The position numbers were made by a program, and so were the translations under genes. Shown here in pieces: positions 16,423 through 24,141 of a stretch of 64,000 nt of DNA; within the stretch, counting starts at the first letter, position 1, and each line of letters starts with the position of its first letter. A model generated the notes under the pieces. The model saw nothing but the letters and a program-made list of their open reading frames with translations, ran no database searches and was not told the origin of the DNA. The stretch is from NCBI RefSeq assembly GCF_024436055.1, contig NZ_JANFNH010000009.1:1-64000 (forward strand). Direction: 5' to 3'. This DNA comes from Streptantibioticus rubrisoli (GTDB lineage: Bacteria; Actinomycetota; Actinomycetes; Streptomycetales; Streptomycetaceae).

Positions 16423-16723
16423 TCCTCCTCCGGTCCGCCGTCCGGCGTGTCGTCAGCAACGTCTACCCGCACACGCCGCCCTGATGCGGCGCGCGCGCCG
16501 GACCGACCGGAGCGAAGGCGCGGACCATCACCGGCGTGGAGCATGAGCAGGGCGGCAGCGGGTGATCGGTCCTGCTGCCAGGTCGGCCTTTGACACCAGT
16601 GCGGTGGTGAATGCTGAGGCTTGATGGGCCGTCACGAGAAAGAAGGCAAAGCGGTGATTGGGGGCATGACGGCCGGGCACGCGCGCTCCTGTAAGGGCAC
16701 GAACACCAGTGAAGGGAGCAGTC
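16423..16723. other. Divergent promoter region
   Basis: Holds the promoters for the leftward mnh operon and the rightward KGG-repeat gene. No gene recognised. Confidence 0.4.
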
Positions 16724-16951
16724 ATGGCTGCCAACAACCCCGGTAACTTCAGCGACGACCCGCAGCGTGCCTCGGAGGCGGGGCGCAAGGGCGGTCAGGA
16801 AAGTGGCGGGAACTTCGCCAATGACCCGCAGCGTGCCTCGGAGGCGGGGCGCAAGGGCGGTCAGGAAAGTGGCGGGAACTTCGCCAATGACCCGCAGCGT
16901 GCCTCGGAGGCCGGACACAAGGGTGGCCAGCACAGCGGCGGGCACCGTTGA
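16724..16951 (+). CDS. KGG-repeat stress protein (GsiB/Con-10-like)
   Basis: A 75-residue hydrophilic protein made of three copies of a 22-residue KGG unit: DDPQRASEAGRKGGQESGG, then NDPQRASEAGRKGGQESGG, then a diverged NDPQRASEAGHKGGQHSGG. Such proteins behave like LEA/desiccation proteins in Bacillus (GsiB) and fungi (Con-10). The ATG at 16724 follows GAAGGGAGC; the upstream in-frame ATG is less likely. A very strong hairpin follows, so this is a single-gene unit. Confidence 0.85.
   Translation: MAANNPGNFSDDPQRASEAGRKGGQESGGNFANDPQRASEAGRKGGQESGGNFANDPQRASEAGHKGGQHSGGHR
16745..16942 (+). repeat. 66-bp tandem repeat x3 inside the KGG gene
   Basis: Units start at 16745, 16811 and 16877. Units 1 and 2 differ only in the first 15 bases, and most of unit 3 is identical to unit 2 apart from its end, so the duplication looks recent. 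Confidence 0.9.
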
Positions 16952-16992
16952 GCCGGTACTGAAGACATCGAGGCAGTCCGATGTGTAGCACA

Positions 16993-17037
16993 GCGTTGGG
17001 CCTGGTCTCCCTGTGCGGGGAAGACCAGGCCCAACGC
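16993..17037. terminator. Strong hairpin terminator
   Basis: A perfect 16-bp stem, GCGTTGGGCCTGGTCT (16993-17008) with AGACCAGGCCCAACGC (17022-17037) and a 13-nt loop, 42 bp after the KGG gene. Confidence 0.88.
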
Positions 17038-17383
17038 GTTGACTTCCCCCAGTGGTCACCCGCATGAAGTCAAGGGCCCGGGCGCGGCGCGCATCGCCCC
17101 GGTCCGTCGGTGAAGCCATGCCATCGAGGAGGCGCTGCGGGCCGAAGTCCAACAGTCACCGTCAGAAGTCGAGCCGGAGTGCTCCGACGCCCCAGCATGC
17201 GGCGGCGCGAGGCGGGTACGCGTCAGGCATTGGCGAACGGAAACGCGACCCCGCCCACCTGCGGCTACCGGGCGCAGCGTGCTGACCGCGCGGCAGCACC
17301 GCCGCCCGCAGCCGGTCAGGCAGGACAAGGGCTGAGGGGCATCTCGCCCCCACCTCACCCCGCGCCGCACCCGAGGAGGATCC
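17038..17383. other. Intergenic stretch, promoter region of the DUF2795 gene
   Basis: No gene motif on either strand. The last 20 bp hold the GAGGATCC ribosome site of the next gene. Confidence 0.4.
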
Positions 17384-17797
17384 GTGAGCGACCACGGGAG
17401 AGACAAGACAGGCCCCGTGCGGGACGACGAGCTCAAGAAGGAACTGGAGGGAGAGCTGCGAGCCGGCCGCTCCACGCGGATGGAGGAGGAACACGAGCCG
17501 CAGCCCCCAGGCGAGGACCAGCCGCAGGCCGACGTCGCGGCGGGCACCGCGCTTATCGGCGGCACACCGCCGGGGATGACGCCCAAAGACGTGGAACTGC
17601 GCTCAGAGCTGGCGCGTCACCTCGGGCGTGAGCCGTATCCGGCCAGGCGGGAGGCGCTGCTTGAGACGTTGCGGCGCAACCACGCTCCCGACCGCCTCGT
17701 GGACCTGGCGGCCCGGCTTCCGGAGGACGAGGAGTACCACAACGTCCAGGACATCGCCCGGGCCCTCGGGCTCGGTGTCGAGGACCACCGCACCTGA
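17384..17797 (+). CDS. DUF2795 domain protein
   Basis: A 137-residue acidic soluble protein. The N-terminal 60 residues are charged and probably disordered. The C-terminal part, SELARHLGREPYPARREALLETLRRNHAPDRLVDLAARLPEDEEYHNVQDIARALG, is DUF2795, a small helical domain common in actinobacteria with no known activity. GTG start at 17384 behind GAGGATCC. Its stop codon lies inside the first copy of a 19-bp tandem repeat. Confidence 0.85.
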   Translation: MSDHGRDKTGPVRDDELKKELEGELRAGRSTRMEEEHEPQPPGEDQPQADVAAGTALIGGTPPGMTPKDVELRSELARHLGREPYPARREALLETLRRNHAPDRLVDLAARLPEDEEYHNVQDIARALGLGVEDHRT

Positions 17798-17854
17798 TGA
17801 GAACAACCGCACCTGATAGCGACAACCGCACCTGAAAAAGACAACCGCACCTGA
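17787..17854 (+). repeat. 19-bp repeat x4 carrying the stop codon
   Basis: The core ACCGCACCTGA occurs at 17787, 17806, 17825 and 17844, exactly 19 bp apart. The first copy ends with the stop codon of the DUF2795 gene. The linkers differ slightly (TGAGAACA, TAGCGACA, AAAAGACA). Confidence 0.88.
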
Positions 17855-17980
17855 TGAGGCCCCGGCAGCGGCCGGATTGCCGAAGCGCACCGACCGCCGT
17901 GCGGGTGGGCGCCTGCGGCCAGCCAGGGGTTTCACGCGCGGAAGAACATGATCGGCGCGGCGGCCGGGTAAGGCGGGCGC

Positions 17981-18433
17981 ATGGCTGGTATCGACCTCAA
18001 GAGCGCCGCGTTCAACGACCACGCTCCGATCCCGAGGCGCTACGCCCTCGAAGGGGAGAACGTCTCACCGCCGCTGACCTGGTCCGGAATGCCGGATGAC
18101 ACGGCGGAGCTGCTGCTGATGTGCGAGGACCCGGACGCGCCGACGGGCACGTTCCTGCACTGGCTGGTCACGGGCGTCGATCCGGCCAGCGGCGGCATCG
18201 ACGCCGGGGAGTCGCCCGCAGGCGGCATTGCGCACGTCAACGGCTTCGGCGAGCCGGGCTGGGGTGGGCCGCACCCGCCCCCGGGCGACAACGCGCACCG
18301 GTACTTCTTCCGTCTCTACGCGCTCCCGGAGCGGATCGACCTGCCGGAACGCGCGACGGCGCAGCAGGTTCACGACGCGGTCGACAAACGGCAGCTGGCC
18401 AGTGGCACGCTCGTCGGCCTCTACCACCGCTGA
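17981..18433 (+). CDS. YbhB/YbcL family (PEBP) protein
   Basis: A 150-residue phosphatidylethanolamine-binding-protein fold. Signatures are PPLTWSGMPDDTAELLLMCEDPDAPTGTFLHWLVTGVDP (the DPDAP motif of the ligand site) and GPHPPPGDNAHRYFFRLYAL (the GPxPP..HRY motif). Bacterial members are of unclear function. ATG at 17981. A hairpin follows 57 bp downstream. Confidence 0.92.
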   Translation: MAGIDLKSAAFNDHAPIPRRYALEGENVSPPLTWSGMPDDTAELLLMCEDPDAPTGTFLHWLVTGVDPASGGIDAGESPAGGIAHVNGFGEPGWGGPHPPPGDNAHRYFFRLYALPERIDLPERATAQQVHDAVDKRQLASGTLVGLYHR

Positions 18434-18489
18434 GCGCTGCCGGAAGGCTCCTGAGCCGCCCCTGCGCCAGGGCCGTTTCCGGCCCCGAC

Positions 18490-18513
18490 GGGCCGCGCTG
18501 GCGAGCGCGGCCC
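18490..18513. terminator. Hairpin terminator
   Basis: A perfect 10-bp stem, GGGCCGCGCT (18490-18499) and AGCGCGGCCC (18504-18513) with a GGCG loop, between the convergent PEBP and narK genes; it can serve both. Confidence 0.75.
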
Positions 18514-18521
18514 GTCCTCAC

Positions 18522-18629
18522 ATCCAATCAACGCGAGACATCGAATCAACGCGAGGCATCGAATCAACGCGAGACATCCAATCAACGCGAGGCATCGAAT
18601 CAAGGCGAGACATCCAATCAAGGCGAGCC
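18522..18629. repeat. 18-bp tandem repeat x6 downstream of narK
   Basis: Six contiguous units of the form ATCSAATCAASGCGAGRC start at 18522, 18540, 18558, 18576, 18594 and 18612, with point differences among copies. They sit 14 bp after the narK stop, in the 3' untranslated region of the nas operon. There are no spacers, so it is not CRISPR. Confidence 0.92.
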
Positions 18630-18642
18630 CGCCCTCCCGCCG

Positions 18643-19998
18643 TCACCGCGCCGCGCTGGCAGACCGCGTCCGCCACACCGGCTGACGGCGGCAGTAGACC
18701 GCCCAGGTGACGGCCAGGCACACCGCGTAGCAGACGAGGAACGCCAGATAGGCGGCGTCGCCGTTGTGTGAGGTCTGGAAGGAGCGCCGGAAGGCGATGT
18801 TGACCAGCACACCACCGAGCGCCCCCACCGCCCCGGCCAGACCGATCACCGCCGTGGCGTGACGCCGGGCGGTGCGCTCGGCCCGCTCGGGGTCGGCCTG
18901 CGAGCGGACCGCCCGTTCATGGAAGATCACCGGGATCATCTTGTAGGTCGAGCCGTTGCCGATGCCACTGAGCACGAACAACGCGACGAAACCGGCGACG
19001 AACAGCCCCAGCGAACCCTGGCGGGAGGCGATCAGCACGGTCAGCGCCCCCACCGCCATCGCGGCGAAGTTCCACAAGGTCACCCGCGCGCCACCCCATC
19101 GGTCCGCCAACGCACCGCCGAGCGGGCGGGCCAGCGAGCCGAGCAGGGGGCCGAGGAACGTCAAGTAGGCCACCTTTACAGGCGTGTTGAAGTCGTGCTG
19201 GAACTGCACCTGCAACACTTGGCCGAAGGCGAATCCGAAACCGATGAACGATCCGAAGGTGCCGACGTAGAGCAGCGACACCACCCAGGTGTGCGCGTCC
19301 CCGACCACCTCGCGCAGCGCCGCGCGGTCGTCGCGCCGCACGTTGAGGTTGTCCATGCGCAGCGCCGCGCCGAGCGCCGCCAGAACGATCAGCGGGATGT
19401 AGAGCAACGGCAGCAGCCGGGGGTGGGAGGCCCCAGCGGTGGCCAGCACCAGCAGGCCCACCAACTGCACGGCGGCCACTCCCAGGTTGCCGCCGCCCGC
19501 GTTGATGCCCAGTGCCCGGCCCTTGAGCCGCTGCGGGTAGAACGCGTTGATGTTCGCCATCGAGGAGGCGAAGTTCCCGCCGCCGACCCCGGCCACCGCC
19601 GCCACCGCGAGAAGGGTGCCGTACGAGACGCCCGGCCGCAGCACCAGTCCGGCGAGCACGGTCGGCACCAGCAGCAACAGGGCGCTGATCACCGTCCAGT
19701 TGCGGCCGCCGAAGACCGACACCGCGACGGTGTACGGCAGCCGCAGCACCGCACCGACCGCCGTGGGCACAGCGGTGAGCGTGAACTTGCCCGCGGCGTC
19801 GATGCCGTACTTCGGCCCGAGGAACAACACCAGCACCGACCACAGGCTCCACACCGAGAAGCCGATGTGCTCGGACAGCACGGAGAAGACCAGATTCCGG
19901 CGCGCCACCCGGGCGCCGGTGTGCTCCCAGAAGACCGGGTCCTCGGGGCGCCAGTCATCGAGCGGGGCTCCTCGGGTGGGGGAGGCGAGCGTGGTCAT
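18643..19998 (-). CDS. narK: Nitrate/nitrite transporter, NarK type (MFS)
   Basis: A 451-residue, 12-helix transporter of the NNP family. GVGGGNFASSMANINAFYPQRLKGRALGINAGGGNLGVAAVQL is the first nitrate signature; GSFIGFGFAFGQVLQ and LSGIGNGSTYKMIPVIFHERA carry the second. It starts with WEHTGARVARRNLVFSVLSEHIGFSVW, a typical opening for actinobacterial NarK. It is the last gene of the nas operon and overlaps nirD by 4 nt, so it probably imports nitrate for assimilation. Confidence 0.93.
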   Translation of the reverse strand: MTTLASPTRGAPLDDWRPEDPVFWEHTGARVARRNLVFSVLSEHIGFSVWSLWSVLVLFLGPKYGIDAAGKFTLTAVPTAVGAVLRLPYTVAVSVFGGRNWTVISALLLLVPTVLAGLVLRPGVSYGTLLAVAAVAGVGGGNFASSMANINAFYPQRLKGRALGINAGGGNLGVAAVQLVGLLVLATAGASHPRLLPLLYIPLIVLAALGAALRMDNLNVRRDDRAALREVVGDAHTWVVSLLYVGTFGSFIGFGFAFGQVLQVQFQHDFNTPVKVAYLTFLGPLLGSLARPLGGALADRWGGARVTLWNFAAMAVGALTVLIASRQGSLGLFVAGFVALFVLSGIGNGSTYKMIPVIFHERAVRSQADPERAERTARRHATAVIGLAGAVGALGGVLVNIAFRRSFQTSHNGDAAYLAFLVCYAVCLAVTWAVYCRRQPVWRTRSASAAR

Positions 19999-20363
19999 GC
20001 GATCACCCGCACCGGCCAGACGCGCAGTCGCGCGGCGCTGCCGTCGGGTGTCTCCGGCTCGTCCAGGCACTCTCCGGTGCGCAGGTCGAAGGCCTGCTTG
20101 TACATGGGCGAGACGACCACGGGTGTGTCACCCCGACTGCCCAGGATGCCGCGGGAGATCACCGACGCACGGCTGAACGGGTCGGTGTTGCCCACCGCGT
20201 ACAGCGCACCGGCGCGGTCCCGGAAGACCGCCACCTGCTCGCCGTCGACCAGGGCGGTCACTCCACGGCCCGGGATCAGTTGGCCGTACTCGCAGACGGG
20301 TGTCCACCGCTTGCCGCAGTCGATCTCGACCACTGCCGTCGTGGTGTCCTGCGTTGTCGTCAT
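19995..20363 (-). CDS. nirD: Nitrite reductase small subunit NirD
   Basis: A 122-residue Rieske-fold subunit of the NAD(P)H nitrite reductase. It shows GRGVTALVDGEQVAVFRDRAGALYAVGNTDPFSRASVISRGI, the assimilatory NirD pattern in which the Rieske cysteines and histidines are absent, so no iron-sulfur cluster is bound. ATG at 20363 overlaps the nirB stop by 4 nt; longer upstream frames are shadows of nirB. Confidence 0.92.
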   Translation of the reverse strand: MTTTQDTTTAVVEIDCGKRWTPVCEYGQLIPGRGVTALVDGEQVAVFRDRAGALYAVGNTDPFSRASVISRGILGSRGDTPVVVSPMYKQAFDLRTGECLDEPETPDGSAARLRVWPVRVIA

Positions 20364-22936
20364 CGGGTGCGAACCTCCAGTTCGGGACCGGCGACCAGGG
20401 CCGGTACGCGGTGTCCGCCGCCCTCCTCGGGGCGGGCGGGGCGGATCTGGTCCCGCTCGGGGACGAAGCGCACGGTCGGGTCGGGTGTGCCGGGCGCGTT
20501 GACGAAGGAGACGAAGCGCCGCAGTCGCTCGGGGTCGGCCAGGGTGGCGGCCCACTCGTCCTGGTACGTCCCGACGTGACGTTCCATCAGTTCGTCGAGG
20601 TCGGCGCAGATGCCGAGCGAGTCCTCAAGGACCACCTCGCGCAGGTGCTCCAGGCCGCCTTCGAGCCGCTCCAGCCACGGCGCGGTGCGCTCCAGCCGGT
20701 CCGCGGTGCGGATGTAGAACATCAAGAAGCGGTCGATGGTGCGGATCAGCGTCTCGCGGTCGAGGTCGGCGGCGAGCAGATCGGCGTGCCGCGGGGTCAT
20801 ACCGCCGTTGCCGCCCACGTACAGGTTCCATCCCTCGGCGGTGGCGATGACCCCGAAGTCCTTGCCCTGCGCCTCCGCGCACTCGCGGGCGCAGCCGGAG
20901 ACGGCGGCTTTGAGCTTGTGCGGGGAGCGCAGTCCCCGGTAGCGCAGTTCCAGTTCGATGGCGAGACCGACCGAGTCCTGCACGCCGTAGCGGCACCAGG
21001 TCTGCCCCACACAGGACTTCACGGTGCGCAGTGCCTTGCCGTAGGCGTGGCCCGACTCGAACCCGGCGTCGACCAACCTCTGCCATATCTGCGGCAGTTG
21101 GTCGACCCGGGCGCCGAACATGTCGATCCGCTGGCCGCCGGTGATCTTGGTGTAGAGGCCGAAGTCACGGGCGATCTCGCCGATGGTGATCAGGCCGTCG
21201 GGGGTGATCTCGCCGCCGGGGATGCGCGGGACCACCGAATAGGAGCCGTTGCGTTGCAGGTTGGCGAGGTGGTGGTCGTTGGTGTCCTGGAGCGCGGCCT
21301 GTTCGCCGTCGAGCACGTAGCCGTTGCCGAGGGAGGCGAGGATCGAGGCGACGACCGGTTTGCAGATGTCGCAGCCCTCGCCGGTGCCGTGCTCGTCGAT
21401 CAGGCGAGAGAAGCTGGCGATGCCCTTGACCCGGACGATCTCGTAGAGCTCGGCGCGGGTGTGGGCGAAGTGCTCACACAGCCCGGGTGCCAACTCGACG
21501 CCGGTGGCGGCCAGTTCCTCTTCCACGATGCCGCCGAGGAGCTTGACGCAGCTTCCGCAGCCGGTACCGGCCTTGGTGCATGCCTTCACCTCCCGCACGC
21601 TGGTGCAGCCCTGGTCGGTGACCGCGGCGCGGATGGCGGCCTTGCTGACGTTGTGGCACGAGCAGACCAGCGCCTCATCGGGGAGCGCGGCGCCGCCCAC
21701 GGCTGACGAACCAGCGGCGGAGGCGGGCAGCAGCAACTGCTCGGGCGGCGCGGGCAGCGGCCGACGGCTCACGGCCAGCGGCCGCAGCACGCTGTAGGCA
21801 TCGGCGTCGCCGACCAGGACACCGCCGAGCAGGGCGCCGTCCTCGCCGATGACGAGCTTCTTGTAGACCCCCGCCCTGGTGTCCGTGTAGACCACGTCCA
21901 GGGCCCCGGGTGTGCTGCCGTGCGCGTCGCCGAAACTGGCCACGTCCACCCCCAGCAGCTTGAGCTTGGTGGAGGTGTCGCCGCCGGTGAACGAGCCGGG
22001 CTCGCCGGTGAGTTCACGCGCCGCCGCCTCCGCCATGGCGTAGCCGGGGGCGACCAGTCCGTAGACCCGTCCGTCGGCGGCCTGGGCGCATTCGCCGATC
22101 GCCAGGATGTGCGGGTCGCTGGTGCGGCACCGCTCGTCAACGGTGATACCGCCGCGTTCCCCCACCACCAGGCCGCACTCCCGGGCGAGTTGGTCCCGGG
22201 GCCGGACTCCCGCGGAGAACACCACCAGATCGACGGCGAGTTCGGTGCCGTCGGACAGGCTCATGGCGCGCACTCGTCCGTCCGCGCCCGTGCTGATCGC
22301 CTGGGTGCCCGCACCGGTGTGCACGACGACCCCCAGTTCCTCGATCTTGCGGCGCAGCGCCGCCCCGCCGCCGTCGTCCACCTGGAGCGACATCAGCCGC
22401 GGCGCGAACTCCACCACGTGGGTCTCCAGGCCCATCGCGCGCAGGGCGCCCGCCGCCTCAAGGCCCAGCAGACCGCCGCCGACGACCGCGCCCACCCGAG
22501 CGGTGGTCGCGCCCTCCTTGATCGCGGCCACGTCCTCCAGGGTGCGGTAGACATGGCAGCCGGGCGCGTCATGACCGGGCACCGGCGGCACGAACGGGTA
22601 GGAGCCGGTGGCGAGCACCAGCGCGTCGTACCCGATGAGCTGGCCGGAGCCGGTGGTGACGGTGCGGCGTTCGCGGTCCACCGCCACCGCCGGGTCACCG
22701 AGCCTGAGGTCGATGCCGTGCTCGGCCACGAAGGAGTCGCCGCACAACGCCAGTTCCTCTGCCGACGTCCCGGAGAACCACGACGTCAGCCGTACCCGGT
22801 CGTAGGCGTGACGCGCCTCCTCGGCGAGCACGGTCACCCGCCAGTCACGTGCGGCGCCCGGCTGGGCCAGGAACTCCTCCAGGAATCGCTGTCCGACCAT
22901 GCCGTGGCCGACCAGCACCAGGTTCTTCTTCACCAT
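20360..22936 (-). CDS. nirB: Nitrite reductase (NADH) large subunit NirB
   Basis: Reduces nitrite to ammonium with six electrons from NAD(P)H. The 858-residue protein has, in order, an FAD/NAD domain (VLVGHGMVGQRFLEEF at the start, a second dinucleotide fold AVVGGGLLGLEAA), a BFD-like [2Fe-2S] domain (VCSCHNVSKAAIRAAV, CTKAGTGCGSCVKLL), and the siroheme/[4Fe-4S] domain. The cluster ligands lie in SCVGQTWC and SGCAREC. All are intact. Its start lies 7 nt inside the upstream reductase gene. It needs siroheme, which fits the chelatase gene nearby. Confidence 0.95.
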   Translation of the reverse strand: MVKKNLVLVGHGMVGQRFLEEFLAQPGAARDWRVTVLAEEARHAYDRVRLTSWFSGTSAEELALCGDSFVAEHGIDLRLGDPAVAVDRERRTVTTGSGQLIGYDALVLATGSYPFVPPVPGHDAPGCHVYRTLEDVAAIKEGATTARVGAVVGGGLLGLEAAGALRAMGLETHVVEFAPRLMSLQVDDGGGAALRRKIEELGVVVHTGAGTQAISTGADGRVRAMSLSDGTELAVDLVVFSAGVRPRDQLARECGLVVGERGGITVDERCRTSDPHILAIGECAQAADGRVYGLVAPGYAMAEAAARELTGEPGSFTGGDTSTKLKLLGVDVASFGDAHGSTPGALDVVYTDTRAGVYKKLVIGEDGALLGGVLVGDADAYSVLRPLAVSRRPLPAPPEQLLLPASAAGSSAVGGAALPDEALVCSCHNVSKAAIRAAVTDQGCTSVREVKACTKAGTGCGSCVKLLGGIVEEELAATGVELAPGLCEHFAHTRAELYEIVRVKGIASFSRLIDEHGTGEGCDICKPVVASILASLGNGYVLDGEQAALQDTNDHHLANLQRNGSYSVVPRIPGGEITPDGLITIGEIARDFGLYTKITGGQRIDMFGARVDQLPQIWQRLVDAGFESGHAYGKALRTVKSCVGQTWCRYGVQDSVGLAIELELRYRGLRSPHKLKAAVSGCARECAEAQGKDFGVIATAEGWNLYVGGNGGMTPRHADLLAADLDRETLIRTIDRFLMFYIRTADRLERTAPWLERLEGGLEHLREVVLEDSLGICADLDELMERHVGTYQDEWAATLADPERLRRFVSFVNAPGTPDPTVRFVPERDQIRPARPEEGGGHRVPALVAGPELEVRTR

Positions 22937-24141
22937 TGCGCGGCTCCTTGCGTGACGATCAGTTGGAGGGGGTCGGCGGGCAGCGGCTCGTCCCGCTCGT
23001 AGGCCCGGGTCAGGTCGCCGACGGTGGCTAGGTCGCCCAGGAGGACCCCGCCGACCAGCCGGTCTCCGCGCAGCACGAGCTTCTTGTACGAGCCGCGGGT
23101 GGCGTCGGCGAGCCGGAGCACATCGGTGCCGGGCAGGTCGTCGCCGACCTCGCCGAAGGCCGCGTACTCCAGCGGCCCCGCGGTGAGCCGGGAGAGCGGT
23201 CGCGAACCGGCGTACGTCGCGCCGGGCTCCGCCCCCGAGAGCCGGGCGGCCAGCACGTCGGCCTGCTCGCAGGCGGGTCCGGCCAGGCCGTGGACGGTGC
23301 CGCGGTGCTCCGCGCAGTCACCGATGGCGTACACCCCGTCCGCGGAGGTGGCCAGGCGGTCGTCCACCACGACTCCGCGGCGCACCGCGAGACCGGCCGC
23401 GTGCGCCAGGCCGGTGCGCGGCCGCACACCGCAGGCGATCACCACCAGATCGGTGTCGAGGAGGTATCCGTTGGCCAACTCCACGGCGGTGACGCGGTGT
23501 TCACCGTGCAGCGCCCTGGCCCGGTTGCCGGGGTAGACCAGCACACCGAGTGCCTGCAGGGCGGACCGCAGTGCCGCCCCGGCCTGCTCGTCCAGGTGCC
23601 GCTCCACCAAGTGGGGTGCCTGGTGCACGACTTCGACGGACAGCCCGAGCGCGGCCAGCGCCCGGGCGGCGCTCACGCCGAGCACTCCACCGCCGATGAC
23701 CACGGCTCGCCGCGACCGCACCGCGTCCTCAGCGAGCCGGGAGCAGTCGGAGAGCGTACGGAAGGAATGCACCCCGGCCAGTGGTGTGCCGTGCGCGTAC
23801 AGCCCGCGCAGCGGCGGCAGCAGCGGGTTGGCGCCGGTGGCCAGCACCACCTCGTCGTACTCCGCGCGCTCCCCGGTGGCCAGCAGCAGGGTGTGCCCGA
23901 CCGGGTCGAGGCCCACCACCTCGTTGCCGGTGCGCACTTCGGGTTCACCGCACGGCAGGGTGATCGCCTCCGGGGCGTACCGGCCGGTGAGCACGTCGGC
24001 CAGCAGCACCCTGTTGTACGCGGGGCGTGCCTCCGCGCCGTACAGCGTCAACTCCGCCTTACCGTCGAGCTCCTTAAACCGTTGGCAGAACCGGGCACCC
24101 GCGAGTCCCGCGCCGACCACCGCGATCCGCCGGGCGCTCAT
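22930..24141 (-). CDS. FAD-dependent NAD(P)H oxidoreductase of the nas operon (NasB-like)
   Basis: A 403-residue flavoprotein like the first half of NirB: IAVVGAGLAGARFCQRF at the N-terminus, VVIGGGVLGVSAARAL for NAD binding, and GVYAIGDCAEHRG for the FAD ribityl site. It lacks the [2Fe-2S] and siroheme parts. Between nasA and nirB, with 4- and 7-nt overlaps, it probably passes electrons from NAD(P)H to NasA, as NasB does in Bacillus and Klebsiella (inference). The open frame runs far upstream, but the ATG at 24141 is the only one that fits the nasA boundary. Confidence 0.88.
   Translation of the reverse strand: MSARRIAVVGAGLAGARFCQRFKELDGKAELTLYGAEARPAYNRVLLADVLTGRYAPEAITLPCGEPEVRTGNEVVGLDPVGHTLLLATGERAEYDEVVLATGANPLLPPLRGLYAHGTPLAGVHSFRTLSDCSRLAEDAVRSRRAVVIGGGVLGVSAARALAALGLSVEVVHQAPHLVERHLDEQAGAALRSALQALGVLVYPGNRARALHGEHRVTAVELANGYLLDTDLVVIACGVRPRTGLAHAAGLAVRRGVVVDDRLATSADGVYAIGDCAEHRGTVHGLAGPACEQADVLAARLSGAEPGATYAGSRPLSRLTAGPLEYAAFGEVGDDLPGTDVLRLADATRGSYKKLVLRGDRLVGGVLLGDLATVGDLTRAYERDEPLPADPLQLIVTQGAAQW

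Noticed and set aside
18522..18629. CRISPR array
   Set aside because: Units are directly contiguous 18-mers without spacers, and no cas genes are present.
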